8,982 nt of DNA from Candidatus Pacearchaeota archaeon (GTDB lineage Archaea > Nanobdellota > Nanobdellia > Pacearchaeales > GW2011-AR1). The DNA is taken from NCBI GenBank assembly GCA_002688875.1, contig NZDU01000037.1:1-8982 (forward strand). Reading direction: 5' to 3'. The position numbers and the translations under genes are program-made. Under the pieces are notes generated by a model. It had not been told where the DNA came from. It worked only from the letters and a program-made list of their open reading frames with translations, and searched no databases. How positions within the stretch are numbered: the stretch's first letter is position 1; every line of letters begins with the position of its first letter. This document shows positions 1-5,607 of this stretch, piece after piece.

Positions 1-305
1 ACAGCAACATAAAATAAAAATGCTGACGCAACAATCATAGTTACACCTTCAAACAGTTCTTCGTGGGCATGAGTTAAAGTTTTAATATATGTAAATGCCC
101 ATGCGATTGCTAGACTGGCTACTACTGCACTTCCAATACCATACCAAACATATTGTTTAGCCATTACATCTTGTGCTTTACCTTTTTCACATAAAGCATT
201 ATTCCATTTTTTAATGTAAGTGAAAATTAATATTGATATTAAAAGTATTTCAAATCCTTCTCTCAAAATAATAAAGAAGGAAGTTAAAAAGGGTGCTAAA
301 CTCAT
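1..305 (-). CDS. FTR1-family iron permease, N-terminal part (cut by window edge)
   Basis: I translated 101 residues from the ATG at 305; the gene runs off the left edge. The peptide has a hydrophobic segment at about residues 5-30 holding REGFE (15-19). This matches the REGLE iron-binding motif of the FTR1/EfeU high-affinity iron permeases. A second acidic motif, HEELFEG (81-87), precedes another hydrophobic segment, as in the second conserved glutamate motif of the family. A further membrane segment lies at about 53-74. Family members are inner-membrane proteins that take up iron, often with an oxidase partner; whether this one does is inference. The start overlaps the primase stop as ATGA, so it is probably translationally coupled and co-transcribed. 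The remaining membrane segments lie outside the window, so intactness cannot be judged. An iron permease is unusual cargo for a phage. Family assignment is strong; substrate is unproven. Confidence 0.85.
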   Translation of the reverse strand, partial: MSLAPFLTSFFIILREGFEILLISILIFTYIKKWNNALCEKGKAQDVMAKQYVWYGIGSAVVASLAIAWAFTYIKTLTHAHEELFEGVTMIVASAFLFYVA

Positions 306-1327
306 ATTTTATTATACCATCTCTTTCGTTGAAGTTCAATCTTAATTTTGGTGTCAACTACAGTATGTATTATAGATTTTATAGTGAGTAATTTTCCATA
401 CTTAATCACAGCATCTCCAACATCTTCAATACCAGATTCCCATTGTGGATATGCTACTGACCAACCATAATCTATTGCTCTGTCTATCATTTTATTGCCT
501 GCTTCATCTTTATCAGGAACTACAATAACTTTGCGTTGTAAATTGTTAACCATTTCCTGTTGTCGTTTATTTGGTTCGGATCCTAGTATTGCTACACCAT
601 CTAATGCTATTGCATCTAGTGGACCTTCCATTACTAATACAAACTGTCTATTATAATTTTGTTGATCACAATTAAACACATACCCTGGTGGCACGTCTGT
701 AAAATATTTTGCAATTTTATAATTCTTTTCACCAAGCCATCTTGCTGTGTATCCTACTATTTTATGTTTATGATAAAATGGTATTAATAATCTATCATTC
801 ATTTGATTTTCATTGTTAGTACTATAATAAAATGGATAGTCATCTATTTCTAAACTTCTCATGTTTATAAATTCAATTGCTTTTGCTAATCCATTTATTA
901 CAGGTGTTTCTAAATTTTTTTCATTTACCCAATGCATAATTGGTTTAGCGGCCTTTGGTAATGGCTTTTCTGTAAAATGAATTGGTTTATACTCACGTTT
1001 GTATTCTATAGTTTGATCCATATACCTTAATGCTTCTAGTCCCATCTTGCGTATTGCTTCTGTACTGAATCCCATAAATGACATTAATTTTTTCATTTTG
1101 TAATTTAAGTTTCTACCTGGTATCCAATTTGCTTTATAGCCACAGTTGAAACAATGAAATTGAATACTTCCATCACCTTGAATTCGTACACCACCTCTAC
1201 CTCTGGTGTCTTGCGATTCGCCAAAGTTATGGCAACATGGTGCATTAAAACTTGTCCATCCAGAAGGTGTTACTTTCTTTTTAGGTGGCAAGTAAGTCAC
1301 GAATGTCTGTTGAATCAGATTATGCAT
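302..1327 (-). CDS. gp61: DNA primase, T4 gp61-like (zinc-binding plus TOPRIM)
   Basis: This would make RNA primers for lagging-strand synthesis with a gp41-type helicase. Counting from the ATG at 1327 (341 aa), the N-terminus has a zinc-binding cluster: CCH at about 31-33 and HCFNC at about 58-62. The domain preceding TOPRIM contains RLLIPFY followed by GYTARW (179-197), like the IPIY...GR stretch of T4 gp61 and DnaG. TOPRIM is clear: MEGPLDA (233-239) supplies the glutamate and VPDKDEAG (270-277) the DxD pair. Length is essentially that of T4 gp61 (342 aa). An upstream in-frame ATG at 1336 would add three residues. I chose 1327 because the -10 element at 1335-1340 overlaps the 1336 codon and homologous-looking proteins begin near the LIxxTF stretch. 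Its stop overlaps the FTR1 start (ATGA). No good Shine-Dalgarno is visible. Confidence 0.9.
   Translation of the reverse strand: MHNLIQQTFVTYLPPKKKVTPSGWTSFNAPCCHNFGESQDTRGRGGVRIQGDGSIQFHCFNCGYKANWIPGRNLNYKMKKLMSFMGFSTEAIRKMGLEALRYMDQTIEYKREYKPIHFTEKPLPKAAKPIMHWVNEKNLETPVINGLAKAIEFINMRSLEIDDYPFYYSTNNENQMNDRLLIPFYHKHKIVGYTARWLGEKNYKIAKYFTDVPPGYVFNCDQQNYNRQFVLVMEGPLDAIALDGVAILGSEPNKRQQEMVNNLQRKVIVVPDKDEAGNKMIDRAIDYGWSVAYPQWESGIEDVGDAVIKYGKLLTIKSIIHTVVDTKIKIELQRKRWYNKI
311..339 (-). promoter_or_regulatory. Possible sigma70-type promoter before the FTR1 gene
   Basis: On the minus strand TTGAAC (339-334) is followed after exactly 17 bases by TATAAT (316-311). The -10 is perfect and the -35 matches 4 of 6. 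It lies inside the end of the primase gene, and a transcript would start at about the FTR1 ATG (305), leaving essentially no leader. In DNA this AT-rich, such matches occur by chance, so support is weak. Confidence 0.25.
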
Positions 1328-1334
1328 TACTGTC

Positions 1335-1363
1335 ATTATACATTATTACCAAACGATAGTCAA
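1335..1363 (-). promoter_or_regulatory. Sigma70-type promoter at the primase start
   Basis: On the minus strand TTGACT (1363-1358) is separated by 17 bases from a perfect TATAAT (1340-1335). This is a near-consensus host sigma70 promoter, the type T4-like phages use for early genes. It sits just after the stop of the small ORF at 1365-1508. The expected transcript start (about 1328) falls almost on the primase ATG at 1327, so the mRNA would be leaderless or nearly so. That is odd, and it leaves room for a chance match or for a different primase start. Confidence 0.5.
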
Positions 1364-1364
1364 A

Positions 1365-1508
1365 CTATTGCTTGGTTGGTTTTTTACCGTTCAAAACTCT
1401 TAACTTGCCTTGCTTTTTTGTATAATAATTTTTTTGCTGTTTTGATAACTGTCTTTCTTTATTTCTACAGTTAATCCAATTTACGAATGCGTCAAGTTTC
1501 TTTATCAT
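1365..1508 (-). CDS. Small basic protein, 47 aa, unknown function
   Basis: A 47-codon ORF opens with ATG at 1508 and ends with TAG at 1367-1365. It is preceded by a good Shine-Dalgarno sequence, GGGAG at 1521-1517, eight bases before the ATG, and by a late-promoter-like GATAAATA about 65 bases upstream. The product is rich in lysine, arginine, glutamine and asparagine (starts MIKKLDAFVNW, ends NGKKPTKQ), with one cysteine and no membrane segment. It fills most of the space between the primase and the divergent rubredoxin gene. I recognise no family. A basic peptide of this size could bind nucleic acid, but nothing in the sequence proves it. The ribosome binding site is the main reason to believe it is real. 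Confidence 0.55.
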   Translation of the reverse strand: MIKKLDAFVNWINCRNKERQLSKQQKNYYTKKQGKLRVLNGKKPTKQ

Positions 1509-1572
1509 AGCCTGTTCTCCCTTTGCTTTAACTTTCTAATTTCTGCCTATCTAACCTTTCGATTAGCACCTA

Positions 1573-1580
1573 TATTTATC
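1573..1580 (-). promoter_or_regulatory. Late-promoter-like octamer GATAAATA
   Basis: On the minus strand 1580-1573 reads GATAAATA, matching the NATAAATA form of the T4-type late promoter at seven of eight positions of TATAAATA. It points at the 47-aa ORF starting at 1508, leaving a leader of about 60 bases that contains a good Shine-Dalgarno. The match is short and the region is AT-rich, so confidence is moderate. Confidence 0.4.
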
Positions 1581-1599
1581 AAATAATTACAGTAGTGAT

Positions 1600-1764
1600 A
1601 TGAAAAGATATGAATGCATACTATGTGGATGGGTGTACGATGAAGCACTAGGTGATCCAGACGAAGGTCTTGCACCTGGCACAAAATGGGAAGACATACC
1701 AGATGATTGGGAATGCCCCGACTGTGGTGCTAGGAAAGATATGTTTGAAATGGAAGAGATATGA
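1600..1764 (+). CDS. Rubredoxin
   Basis: This 54-aa protein is a complete, textbook rubredoxin. The iron-binding cysteines are in two CxxCG knuckles, CILCG (6-10) and CPDCG (39-43), joined by the family signature DPDEG..PGTKWEDIPDDW (19-37). Rubredoxins are small cytoplasmic one-electron carriers with a single Fe(Cys)4 centre; the redox partner here is unknown. It is encoded opposite to the neighbouring primase cluster and its TGA overlaps the next ATG (ATGA at 1761-1764), so it is coupled to the 338-aa protein downstream. By hand count the gene is about 44% G+C (72 of 165), clearly above its surroundings. Part of that comes from its Gly/Pro/Asp/Cys-rich sequence, but recent acquisition is possible. 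I see no convincing Shine-Dalgarno or promoter directly upstream. Confidence 0.95.
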   Translation: MKRYECILCGWVYDEALGDPDEGLAPGTKWEDIPDDWECPDCGARKDMFEMEEI

Positions 1765-2777
1765 AAAACTTATATGATAGTAATAAACTAGTCATTATAC
1801 TATATGAGTCTCAACACACTTATCATGCAAAGTATTTAGGTAAGATGTTATCATTTAGTGATGATGTATGTGTGCCTATACCAAGATATAAACATTTTAA
1901 TTTGTTTGAACATGATGGTGCACCAGCAATGTGGAACTCTTGGTTTTTAGAAGATGGTGTGCATAAATGGTTAGACTATGGTTGGCGTAAAGAATTAGAC
2001 TTTGCACAGAAGCAAGGATACCTTAATACGTACAGAACACCAGAAGTTGAAAAATGGTTAGAGTCAAAAGAGTTTGGAGTATTTGCAATTAAGGTAGATG
2101 CATTAAACAACTCAACACTTCATGAAATGTGTATAATTTTTCCTCGTGCTTGGTTTATATGTATTAGTGAAAGTAGAAAACTTAAAACACCTTTTATGTT
2201 AAATCAACTAGTAATGGTTGTTCCTGATCAAGTAGCACCATATAATGTACAATGGATTCATGGAATTGATCAATGGCTCAGTAATAGACACCAAGTTATG
2301 AGACTACTAAACAATCACTTAAAGTTAAGTATAGATCAAAGTGAGGCTCAAGCATTTTTTAATAAAACAAGTAAGACGTCAAGTGGTTACTGGGGTAGAA
2401 AGCATACGATACGTTGTATACTTGAACCTGAATCTATAGCAATGATACGTTTTGAGCATGATGGAATGCTTATGCATAAAATTAAACTTAAACGTGAAGA
2501 AGAATTTTATTTTACAATAATAGAAAAACAACCAATAGTAACATTGCAAATATGGCAGGAAACTCAAAGTCATGCAGTAAAACACAATCTTGTAACAATA
2601 AAAAAAATAGAAATAAATGATCAATCTGTTTTAAACAAAGGTACATTTTATCCAATACCAAGTCCAATGATTGCACATAATTATAACCATAAAGAACTGT
2701 CTCCAAAACCGTTTTGGAAAACAATTAACATGGATGGTTATTGGGAGATTAAAACTGATGGTGTTAATATATTATGA
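1761..2777 (+). CDS. Unknown protein, 338 aa, coupled to rubredoxin
   Basis: I do not recognise this protein. Its ATG overlaps the rubredoxin stop (ATGA), with a purine-rich GGAAGAG just upstream, so the two are very likely translated together. The N-terminal half is rich in tryptophan, histidine and aromatic residues (for example MWNSWFLEDG near 57-66). The C-terminal part (about 215-300) alternates hydrophobic and polar residues, suggesting a beta-rich domain. There is no signal peptide and no clear membrane segment. No Walker, CxxC or metal-cluster motif is evident, so it is not obviously a rubredoxin-dependent oxidoreductase. Its stop overlaps by six bases the stop of the convergent structural gene. 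It could be a virion or host-modifying protein; the sequence does not decide. Confidence 0.8.
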   Translation: MKNLYDSNKLVIILYESQHTYHAKYLGKMLSFSDDVCVPIPRYKHFNLFEHDGAPAMWNSWFLEDGVHKWLDYGWRKELDFAQKQGYLNTYRTPEVEKWLESKEFGVFAIKVDALNNSTLHEMCIIFPRAWFICISESRKLKTPFMLNQLVMVVPDQVAPYNVQWIHGIDQWLSNRHQVMRLLNNHLKLSIDQSEAQAFFNKTSKTSSGYWGRKHTIRCILEPESIAMIRFEHDGMLMHKIKLKREEEFYFTIIEKQPIVTLQIWQETQSHAVKHNLVTIKKIEINDQSVLNKGTFYPIPSPMIAHNYNHKELSPKPFWKTINMDGYWEIKTDGVNIL

Positions 2778-3926
2778 TCTATAATAAATTTTATTCAAAC
2801 CTTGCAATAATAATTTAAAATTATCATTTGAATTTATAGTGTTCTGAATTACAATGTTACCACTGCTATTTTTAGATGCGTTGTACTTTGCAGGTATGCC
2901 ATTAGTTGTTAAATTAAATCCATTAATGAAATGATTATAATCTTCTAAAGTTGATCCATCGCCTGTTACTGTAACCACTTTACGTTGTTCAACTCCATCA
3001 TCATCTGTGAATACAAATACAAAAGATGATCCACCAGTAAATATATCAGCACCTGCACTAACATCAACGTTTCCTGTTGTAGTTCCTGTATGTTCTCCAA
3101 GTACAAATCCAGCAACTGAAAGTGGGCCAATACCAAAAGAACGATCGGTTGTTGCTCCAGTATATTGAACATCAAATGCAATTTTCGAATATACACCTTT
3201 GAATGTGTAAATTTTTTGTCCAGTAAATGATGTAAAGTCTAATGATTCATCTGCCTCACCGTCCGGTGTAATTGAGAACCAATCTGCTACATTACCAGTA
3301 GCATACGCACCAGTGTCTGCTAAAGTACCTTTAATTACAATAGTTCCTGAGAAATCGTCTAAGTCAAATTGTACAGTATGAATTGCTTGGTTACTATTGT
3401 TCTCAGGGTCTGCTGAAACTGTGCTTGATTTAAGTACTTTGCCATCTGTAGTAAATGATGTAATTTCAGTTGATGTAACAAATTCAGGATATATTCCACT
3501 AATTACTTCTGCTTTACCTGATGAATCGAAGTCTGTTCCTGCGTATACAATTTTAGTATTTGTTTCACCATCGTCGGATACTTGTAATGAATAATTGTAA
3601 AATTGACTAGTTAAGTCTCGTACTTGCGATTCTGTTAAACTTAATTTTGCAATGCCTTTTTGTGCATCTACAATGGTTAAATCTTGTGATACTTTTGTTG
3701 ATCTATTCTCTTTATCTAATAAATTAAATTTTATTGTATGCTGTCCTATATTGACTTTTTTGTTATCATGATTATAAAACTGGAACTGTACTTCATTATT
3801 AATTCCTTTATAGAACTTTAATAGACGTTCATACATTTTTTCCTGTCTCCTATACTCATTACCTATCCCACTATCGAAATATATCGGTATAGTATTGTCA
3901 TATAAATACGCAAGTTGCTTAGGCAT
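2772..3926 (-). CDS. Probable virion structural protein (BppU-like N-terminal domain)
   Basis: From the ATG at 3926 the product is 384 aa. Residues about 46-145 read like the Ig-like N-terminal domain of BppU-type baseplate proteins: VQFQFYN, then a strand with TIKFNLLD, then GIAKLSLT and FYNYSLQV. The rest is rich in Gly, Thr, Ser, Asp and short beta strands (for example GTTTGNVDVSAG), typical of tail or fibre proteins. Longer in-frame starts up to 4052 exist, but they add a hydrophobic stretch antisense to the plus-strand gene and would lie upstream of the late promoter. A perfect TATAAATA octamer lies 15 bases before the chosen start, which fits a late structural gene, though no Shine-Dalgarno is visible. 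It converges on the 338-aa gene with a six-base overlap. The exact role (baseplate, fibre or decoration) is inference. Confidence 0.75.
   Translation of the reverse strand: MPKQLAYLYDNTIPIYFDSGIGNEYRRQEKMYERLLKFYKGINNEVQFQFYNHDNKKVNIGQHTIKFNLLDKENRSTKVSQDLTIVDAQKGIAKLSLTESQVRDLTSQFYNYSLQVSDDGETNTKIVYAGTDFDSSGKAEVISGIYPEFVTSTEITSFTTDGKVLKSSTVSADPENNSNQAIHTVQFDLDDFSGTIVIKGTLADTGAYATGNVADWFSITPDGEADESLDFTSFTGQKIYTFKGVYSKIAFDVQYTGATTDRSFGIGPLSVAGFVLGEHTGTTTGNVDVSAGADIFTGGSSFVFVFTDDDGVEQRKVVTVTGDGSTLEDYNHFINGFNLTTNGIPAKYNASKNSSGNIVIQNTINSNDNFKLLLQGLNKIYYRS
3901..3908 (+). promoter_or_regulatory. T4-type late promoter TATAAATA (plus strand)
   Basis: Positions 3901-3908 read TATAAATA, a perfect match to the T4 late promoter octamer recognised by the gp55 sigma factor with gp33 and the gp45 clamp. 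It points at the 124-aa gene starting at 3948, with a leader of about 33 bases. It lies inside the first codons of the oppositely transcribed structural gene. Confidence 0.65.
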
Positions 3927-3940
3927 AACATATTTAACAT

Positions 3941-3948
3941 TATTTATA
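3941..3948 (-). promoter_or_regulatory. T4-type late promoter TATAAATA (minus strand)
   Basis: On the minus strand 3948-3941 reads TATAAATA, a perfect T4 late octamer 15 bases before the structural gene ATG at 3926. The predicted transcript start, six or seven bases downstream, leaves a leader of only about eight bases. The octamer includes the first base of the ATG of the divergent plus-strand gene. Confidence 0.6.
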
Positions 3949-4322
3949 TGAACGAACTCTTTGAAGATATTAGAATAAAGTTTCCTTTTATAGCACTTAT
4001 AAACGTAGGAACCAATGAATACGTAGGTATAATACAGAATCAAAATACCCAAGTAACCTCTATATATGACTATTCTAAACTTAAAACTGAAGAAGAGAAG
4101 AAGACTTTTTTAGAAGCAGGTGAAACATGGTGGAATGAATCTAATAGATTAATACCTATAAGCATATTTTTACGTGAAGAAATGTTACAGTTTAAACACG
4201 CCTTAATAACACATAACACAAAAGAAGTGAGGGTTCTTTCAGGACATATAGTAAATTTAAGTAATATGAGGACTCGTAGAGTAAAACGTAGAACTTTAAC
4301 TTTGGTTCGTAAAGTTAAGTAA
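3948..4322 (+). CDS. Unknown protein, 124 aa, under a late promoter
   Basis: I do not recognise a characterised family, though the protein has the look of a conserved small gene of marine T4-like phages. I chose the ATG at 3948 (MNELFEDIRI). A longer version from 3915 would begin at the expected transcript start of the late promoter at 3901-3908. The N-terminal half has hydrophobic strands with FIALINV and YVGIIQN, then a Glu/Lys helix and GETWWNESN near 59-67. The C-terminus is strongly basic (RRVKRRTLTLVRKVK), which could touch nucleic acid or another acidic partner. There is no membrane segment. Its 3' end overlaps the convergent mini-DnaE gene by 27 bases, so transcripts of the two genes would be antisense to each other there. 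The late promoter suggests expression with virion genes. Confidence 0.75.
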   Translation: MNELFEDIRIKFPFIALINVGTNEYVGIIQNQNTQVTSIYDYSKLKTEEEKKTFLEAGETWWNESNRLIPISIFLREEMLQFKHALITHNTKEVRVLSGHIVNLSNMRTRRVKRRTLTLVRKVK

Positions 4323-4868
4323 ATTCATTTGTATTACAACCACATAAGCATAACCAATTGCATGAGCCTTTTTAAAGAAATATTCTTTTAGGTCTGCAGG
4401 TTTAATCCAAACTTCCCTGTCAATCATTGCCCAATCACTATCTGCTAATTTTCGTTTACCTGGACGTATAATTGCTAATACAGCCGCCAACTGATCAATT
4501 GATTGTGGTTTTAGTTTTTTAAGTAATGCAATATGATCATTAATATGAAATAATTTTTTAACTGCTTCTTCATTTTGTAGCAATGACCAATCTGGTTCTT
4601 TATACATAAGTTCAACTAAATGTGCTTCATCTTTTACACCTTCATATGCTGATACATTCAAGAAGTCAATTTTAAAATATCCTAATTTGTCTGCCACTTC
4701 ATAGTCAAATGATGCCAATCCAGTTACTGGATCTTTTGGAATGTCTTGTGCGTAAACACCTGTGTTGTGTTTAGTAAGTTTATTTTCTTTATAGATAGAT
4801 GCTGGTATGTGTTTTATTTTTTCTAATGCTTTGTCTCTATCTAATAAATCTATATCGATGTCAGGCAT
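4296..4868 (-). CDS. Mini DNA polymerase III alpha (DnaE)-like protein, 190 aa
   Basis: From the ATG at 4868 the protein begins MPDIDID, like the PDxDxDF catalytic motif of bacterial family C polymerases. Other DnaE landmarks follow in order. KHNTGVYAQD (33-42) resembles HAGGVVI. YFKIDFLNV (64-72) resembles KFDFLGL with the third catalytic aspartate (D68). LKKLKPQSIDQLAAVLAIIRP (116-136) resembles LKPxxFEDLIALxALYRP. FKKAHAIGYAYVVV (165-178) resembles NKSHAAAYALVAYQ. The PHP domain, fingers, clamp-binding and OB-fold regions of the usual roughly 1100-aa enzyme are absent. Its start overlaps the membrane protein stop as TAATG; an in-frame ATG at 4877 is less likely because the motif begins at 4868. 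It lies at the end of the replication operon. Whether it polymerises, processes or only binds DNA is unknown. The resemblance is by eye and should be tested by profile search. Confidence 0.75.
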   Translation of the reverse strand: MPDIDIDLLDRDKALEKIKHIPASIYKENKLTKHNTGVYAQDIPKDPVTGLASFDYEVADKLGYFKIDFLNVSAYEGVKDEAHLVELMYKEPDWSLLQNEEAVKKLFHINDHIALLKKLKPQSIDQLAAVLAIIRPGKRKLADSDWAMIDREVWIKPADLKEYFFKKAHAIGYAYVVVIQMNLLNFTNQS

Positions 4869-5185
4869 TATGTCCAATTCTCCGGATCAAATATTGTCAT
4901 TGGCTTTTTCCAATTAACTTTTTTCAGTTGCAAAAATACAGGTATCCAAAGTAAACCTATAAGACAACCAATGGCTGTACCAAATGCAAGTCCCCATGAT
5001 GCTGTTATGGCGCCACCCATAAAATCTGAAATTGCATTTCCTATACCTGCACCTAAAACTCCACCCATTCCTTTTTGAAAATACTTTGGCATAAATCTTT
5101 CCCATGACAAACCTAATATAGCACCGGCTATCATAACAGCATTATCTACTATGCCAAAAATTATAAAATTAACTAACCAACTCAT
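4868..5185 (-). CDS. Small glycine-rich membrane protein, 105 aa
   Basis: The sequence is mostly hydrophobic, with probable membrane segments at about residues 3-26, 39-58 and 62-86, the last two rich in glycine and alanine (GGVLGAGIGNAISDFMGG at 40-57). A short polar C-terminus (KKVNWKKP to PENWT) follows. There is no cleavable signal peptide pattern. The start overlaps the HIT gene stop as ATGA, and the stop overlaps the mini-DnaE start as TAATG, so it sits within a tightly coupled operon. No function is recognisable. Glycine-packed helices are compatible with an oligomeric membrane protein or a small pore, but holin-like function is only a guess and its place in a replication operon argues against it. 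Confidence 0.8.
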   Translation of the reverse strand: MSWLVNFIIFGIVDNAVMIAGAILGLSWERFMPKYFQKGMGGVLGAGIGNAISDFMGGAITASWGLAFGTAIGCLIGLLWIPVFLQLKKVNWKKPMTIFDPENWT

Positions 5186-5607
5186 AATTCTTTTTTCTTG
5201 TTTGGGTTAAATGGATCAGTAGGATAAACTATTCTTATTCCTCTTGCTCCAGGTTCTTGGTCACCATTTTTTCTTGGAATAAAATGTACGTGTGGCCAAA
5301 ATACAGTTTGTCCTGCACACCCACCATGATTCATTCCTATATTAAATCCATCTATTTTACCTTCTTTAACTTTCTCCATACCATCACGATATGCTTCTTG
5401 AAAACATAATCCAATCATACCTGGGGCATCTTTAGTTTTTGGTACGTATAACAAATGTCCTTCTGTACATGGATACTTGTCATTAAAAACTGCATAGCAA
5501 GGATTATCATAAATTGGTTCCTTATCTGTTTTTGCCCATATTGAATTTTTATATTCAAAGACTTCATCTTCTTTTTTATCAGGGACCCATTCCCAATCTT
5601 TACTCAT
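5182..5607 (-). CDS. HIT-family (histidine triad) protein
   Basis: HIT proteins are small nucleotide hydrolases or transferases acting on phosphoramidates or dinucleotides. From the ATG at 5607 the product is 141 aa, a normal size. It shows EGHLLYVPK (49-57), then GMNHGGCAGQTV (91-102), then WPHVHFIPR (104-112). This aligns with the family stretch GxNxGxxAGQTVxHxHxHxIPR. The second and third histidines of the triad (H106, the expected nucleophile, and H108) are present, while the first is replaced by Trp104. The start is fixed by a strong AGGAG (5618-5614) six bases before the ATG, overlapping the end of the upstream gene by eight bases. The substrate is unknown; a role in phage nucleotide metabolism fits the neighbours. 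Confidence 0.88.
   Translation of the reverse strand: MSKDWEWVPDKKEDEVFEYKNSIWAKTDKEPIYDNPCYAVFNDKYPCTEGHLLYVPKTKDAPGMIGLCFQEAYRDGMEKVKEGKIDGFNIGMNHGGCAGQTVFWPHVHFIPRKNGDQEPGARGIRIVYPTDPFNPNKKKEL

Noticed and set aside
1154..1474. 106-aa open frame on the plus strand
   Set aside because: Its first two thirds lie antisense to the zinc-binding region of the primase and the rest antisense to the 47-aa ORF; the peptide is low-complexity and hydrophobic with no ribosome binding site.
2379..2724. Two minus-strand frames (81 and 70 aa) rich in Phe, Tyr and Leu
   Set aside because: They are antisense to the well-supported 338-aa gene; their composition is what AT-rich antisense DNA gives.
2810..2824. 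Perfect AT-only inverted repeat with a one-base loop
   Set aside because: It has no G+C stem, no useful loop and no U-tract at a gene end; it lies inside the structural gene coding region and is expected by chance in such AT-rich DNA.
2966..3594. Short frames on both strands inside the structural gene
   Set aside because: They are out-of-frame copies of the 384-aa structural protein without start signals of their own.
3927..4052. N-terminal extension of the structural protein to 4052
   Set aside because: It would be antisense to the plus-strand gene at 3948, would start upstream of the TATAAATA promoter, and adds a Tyr/Lys-rich segment unlike the rest of the protein.
4914..5105. 63-aa minus-strand frame inside the membrane protein gene
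   Set aside because: It is an out-of-frame shadow of the membrane protein, which has overlapping start and stop signals with both neighbours.
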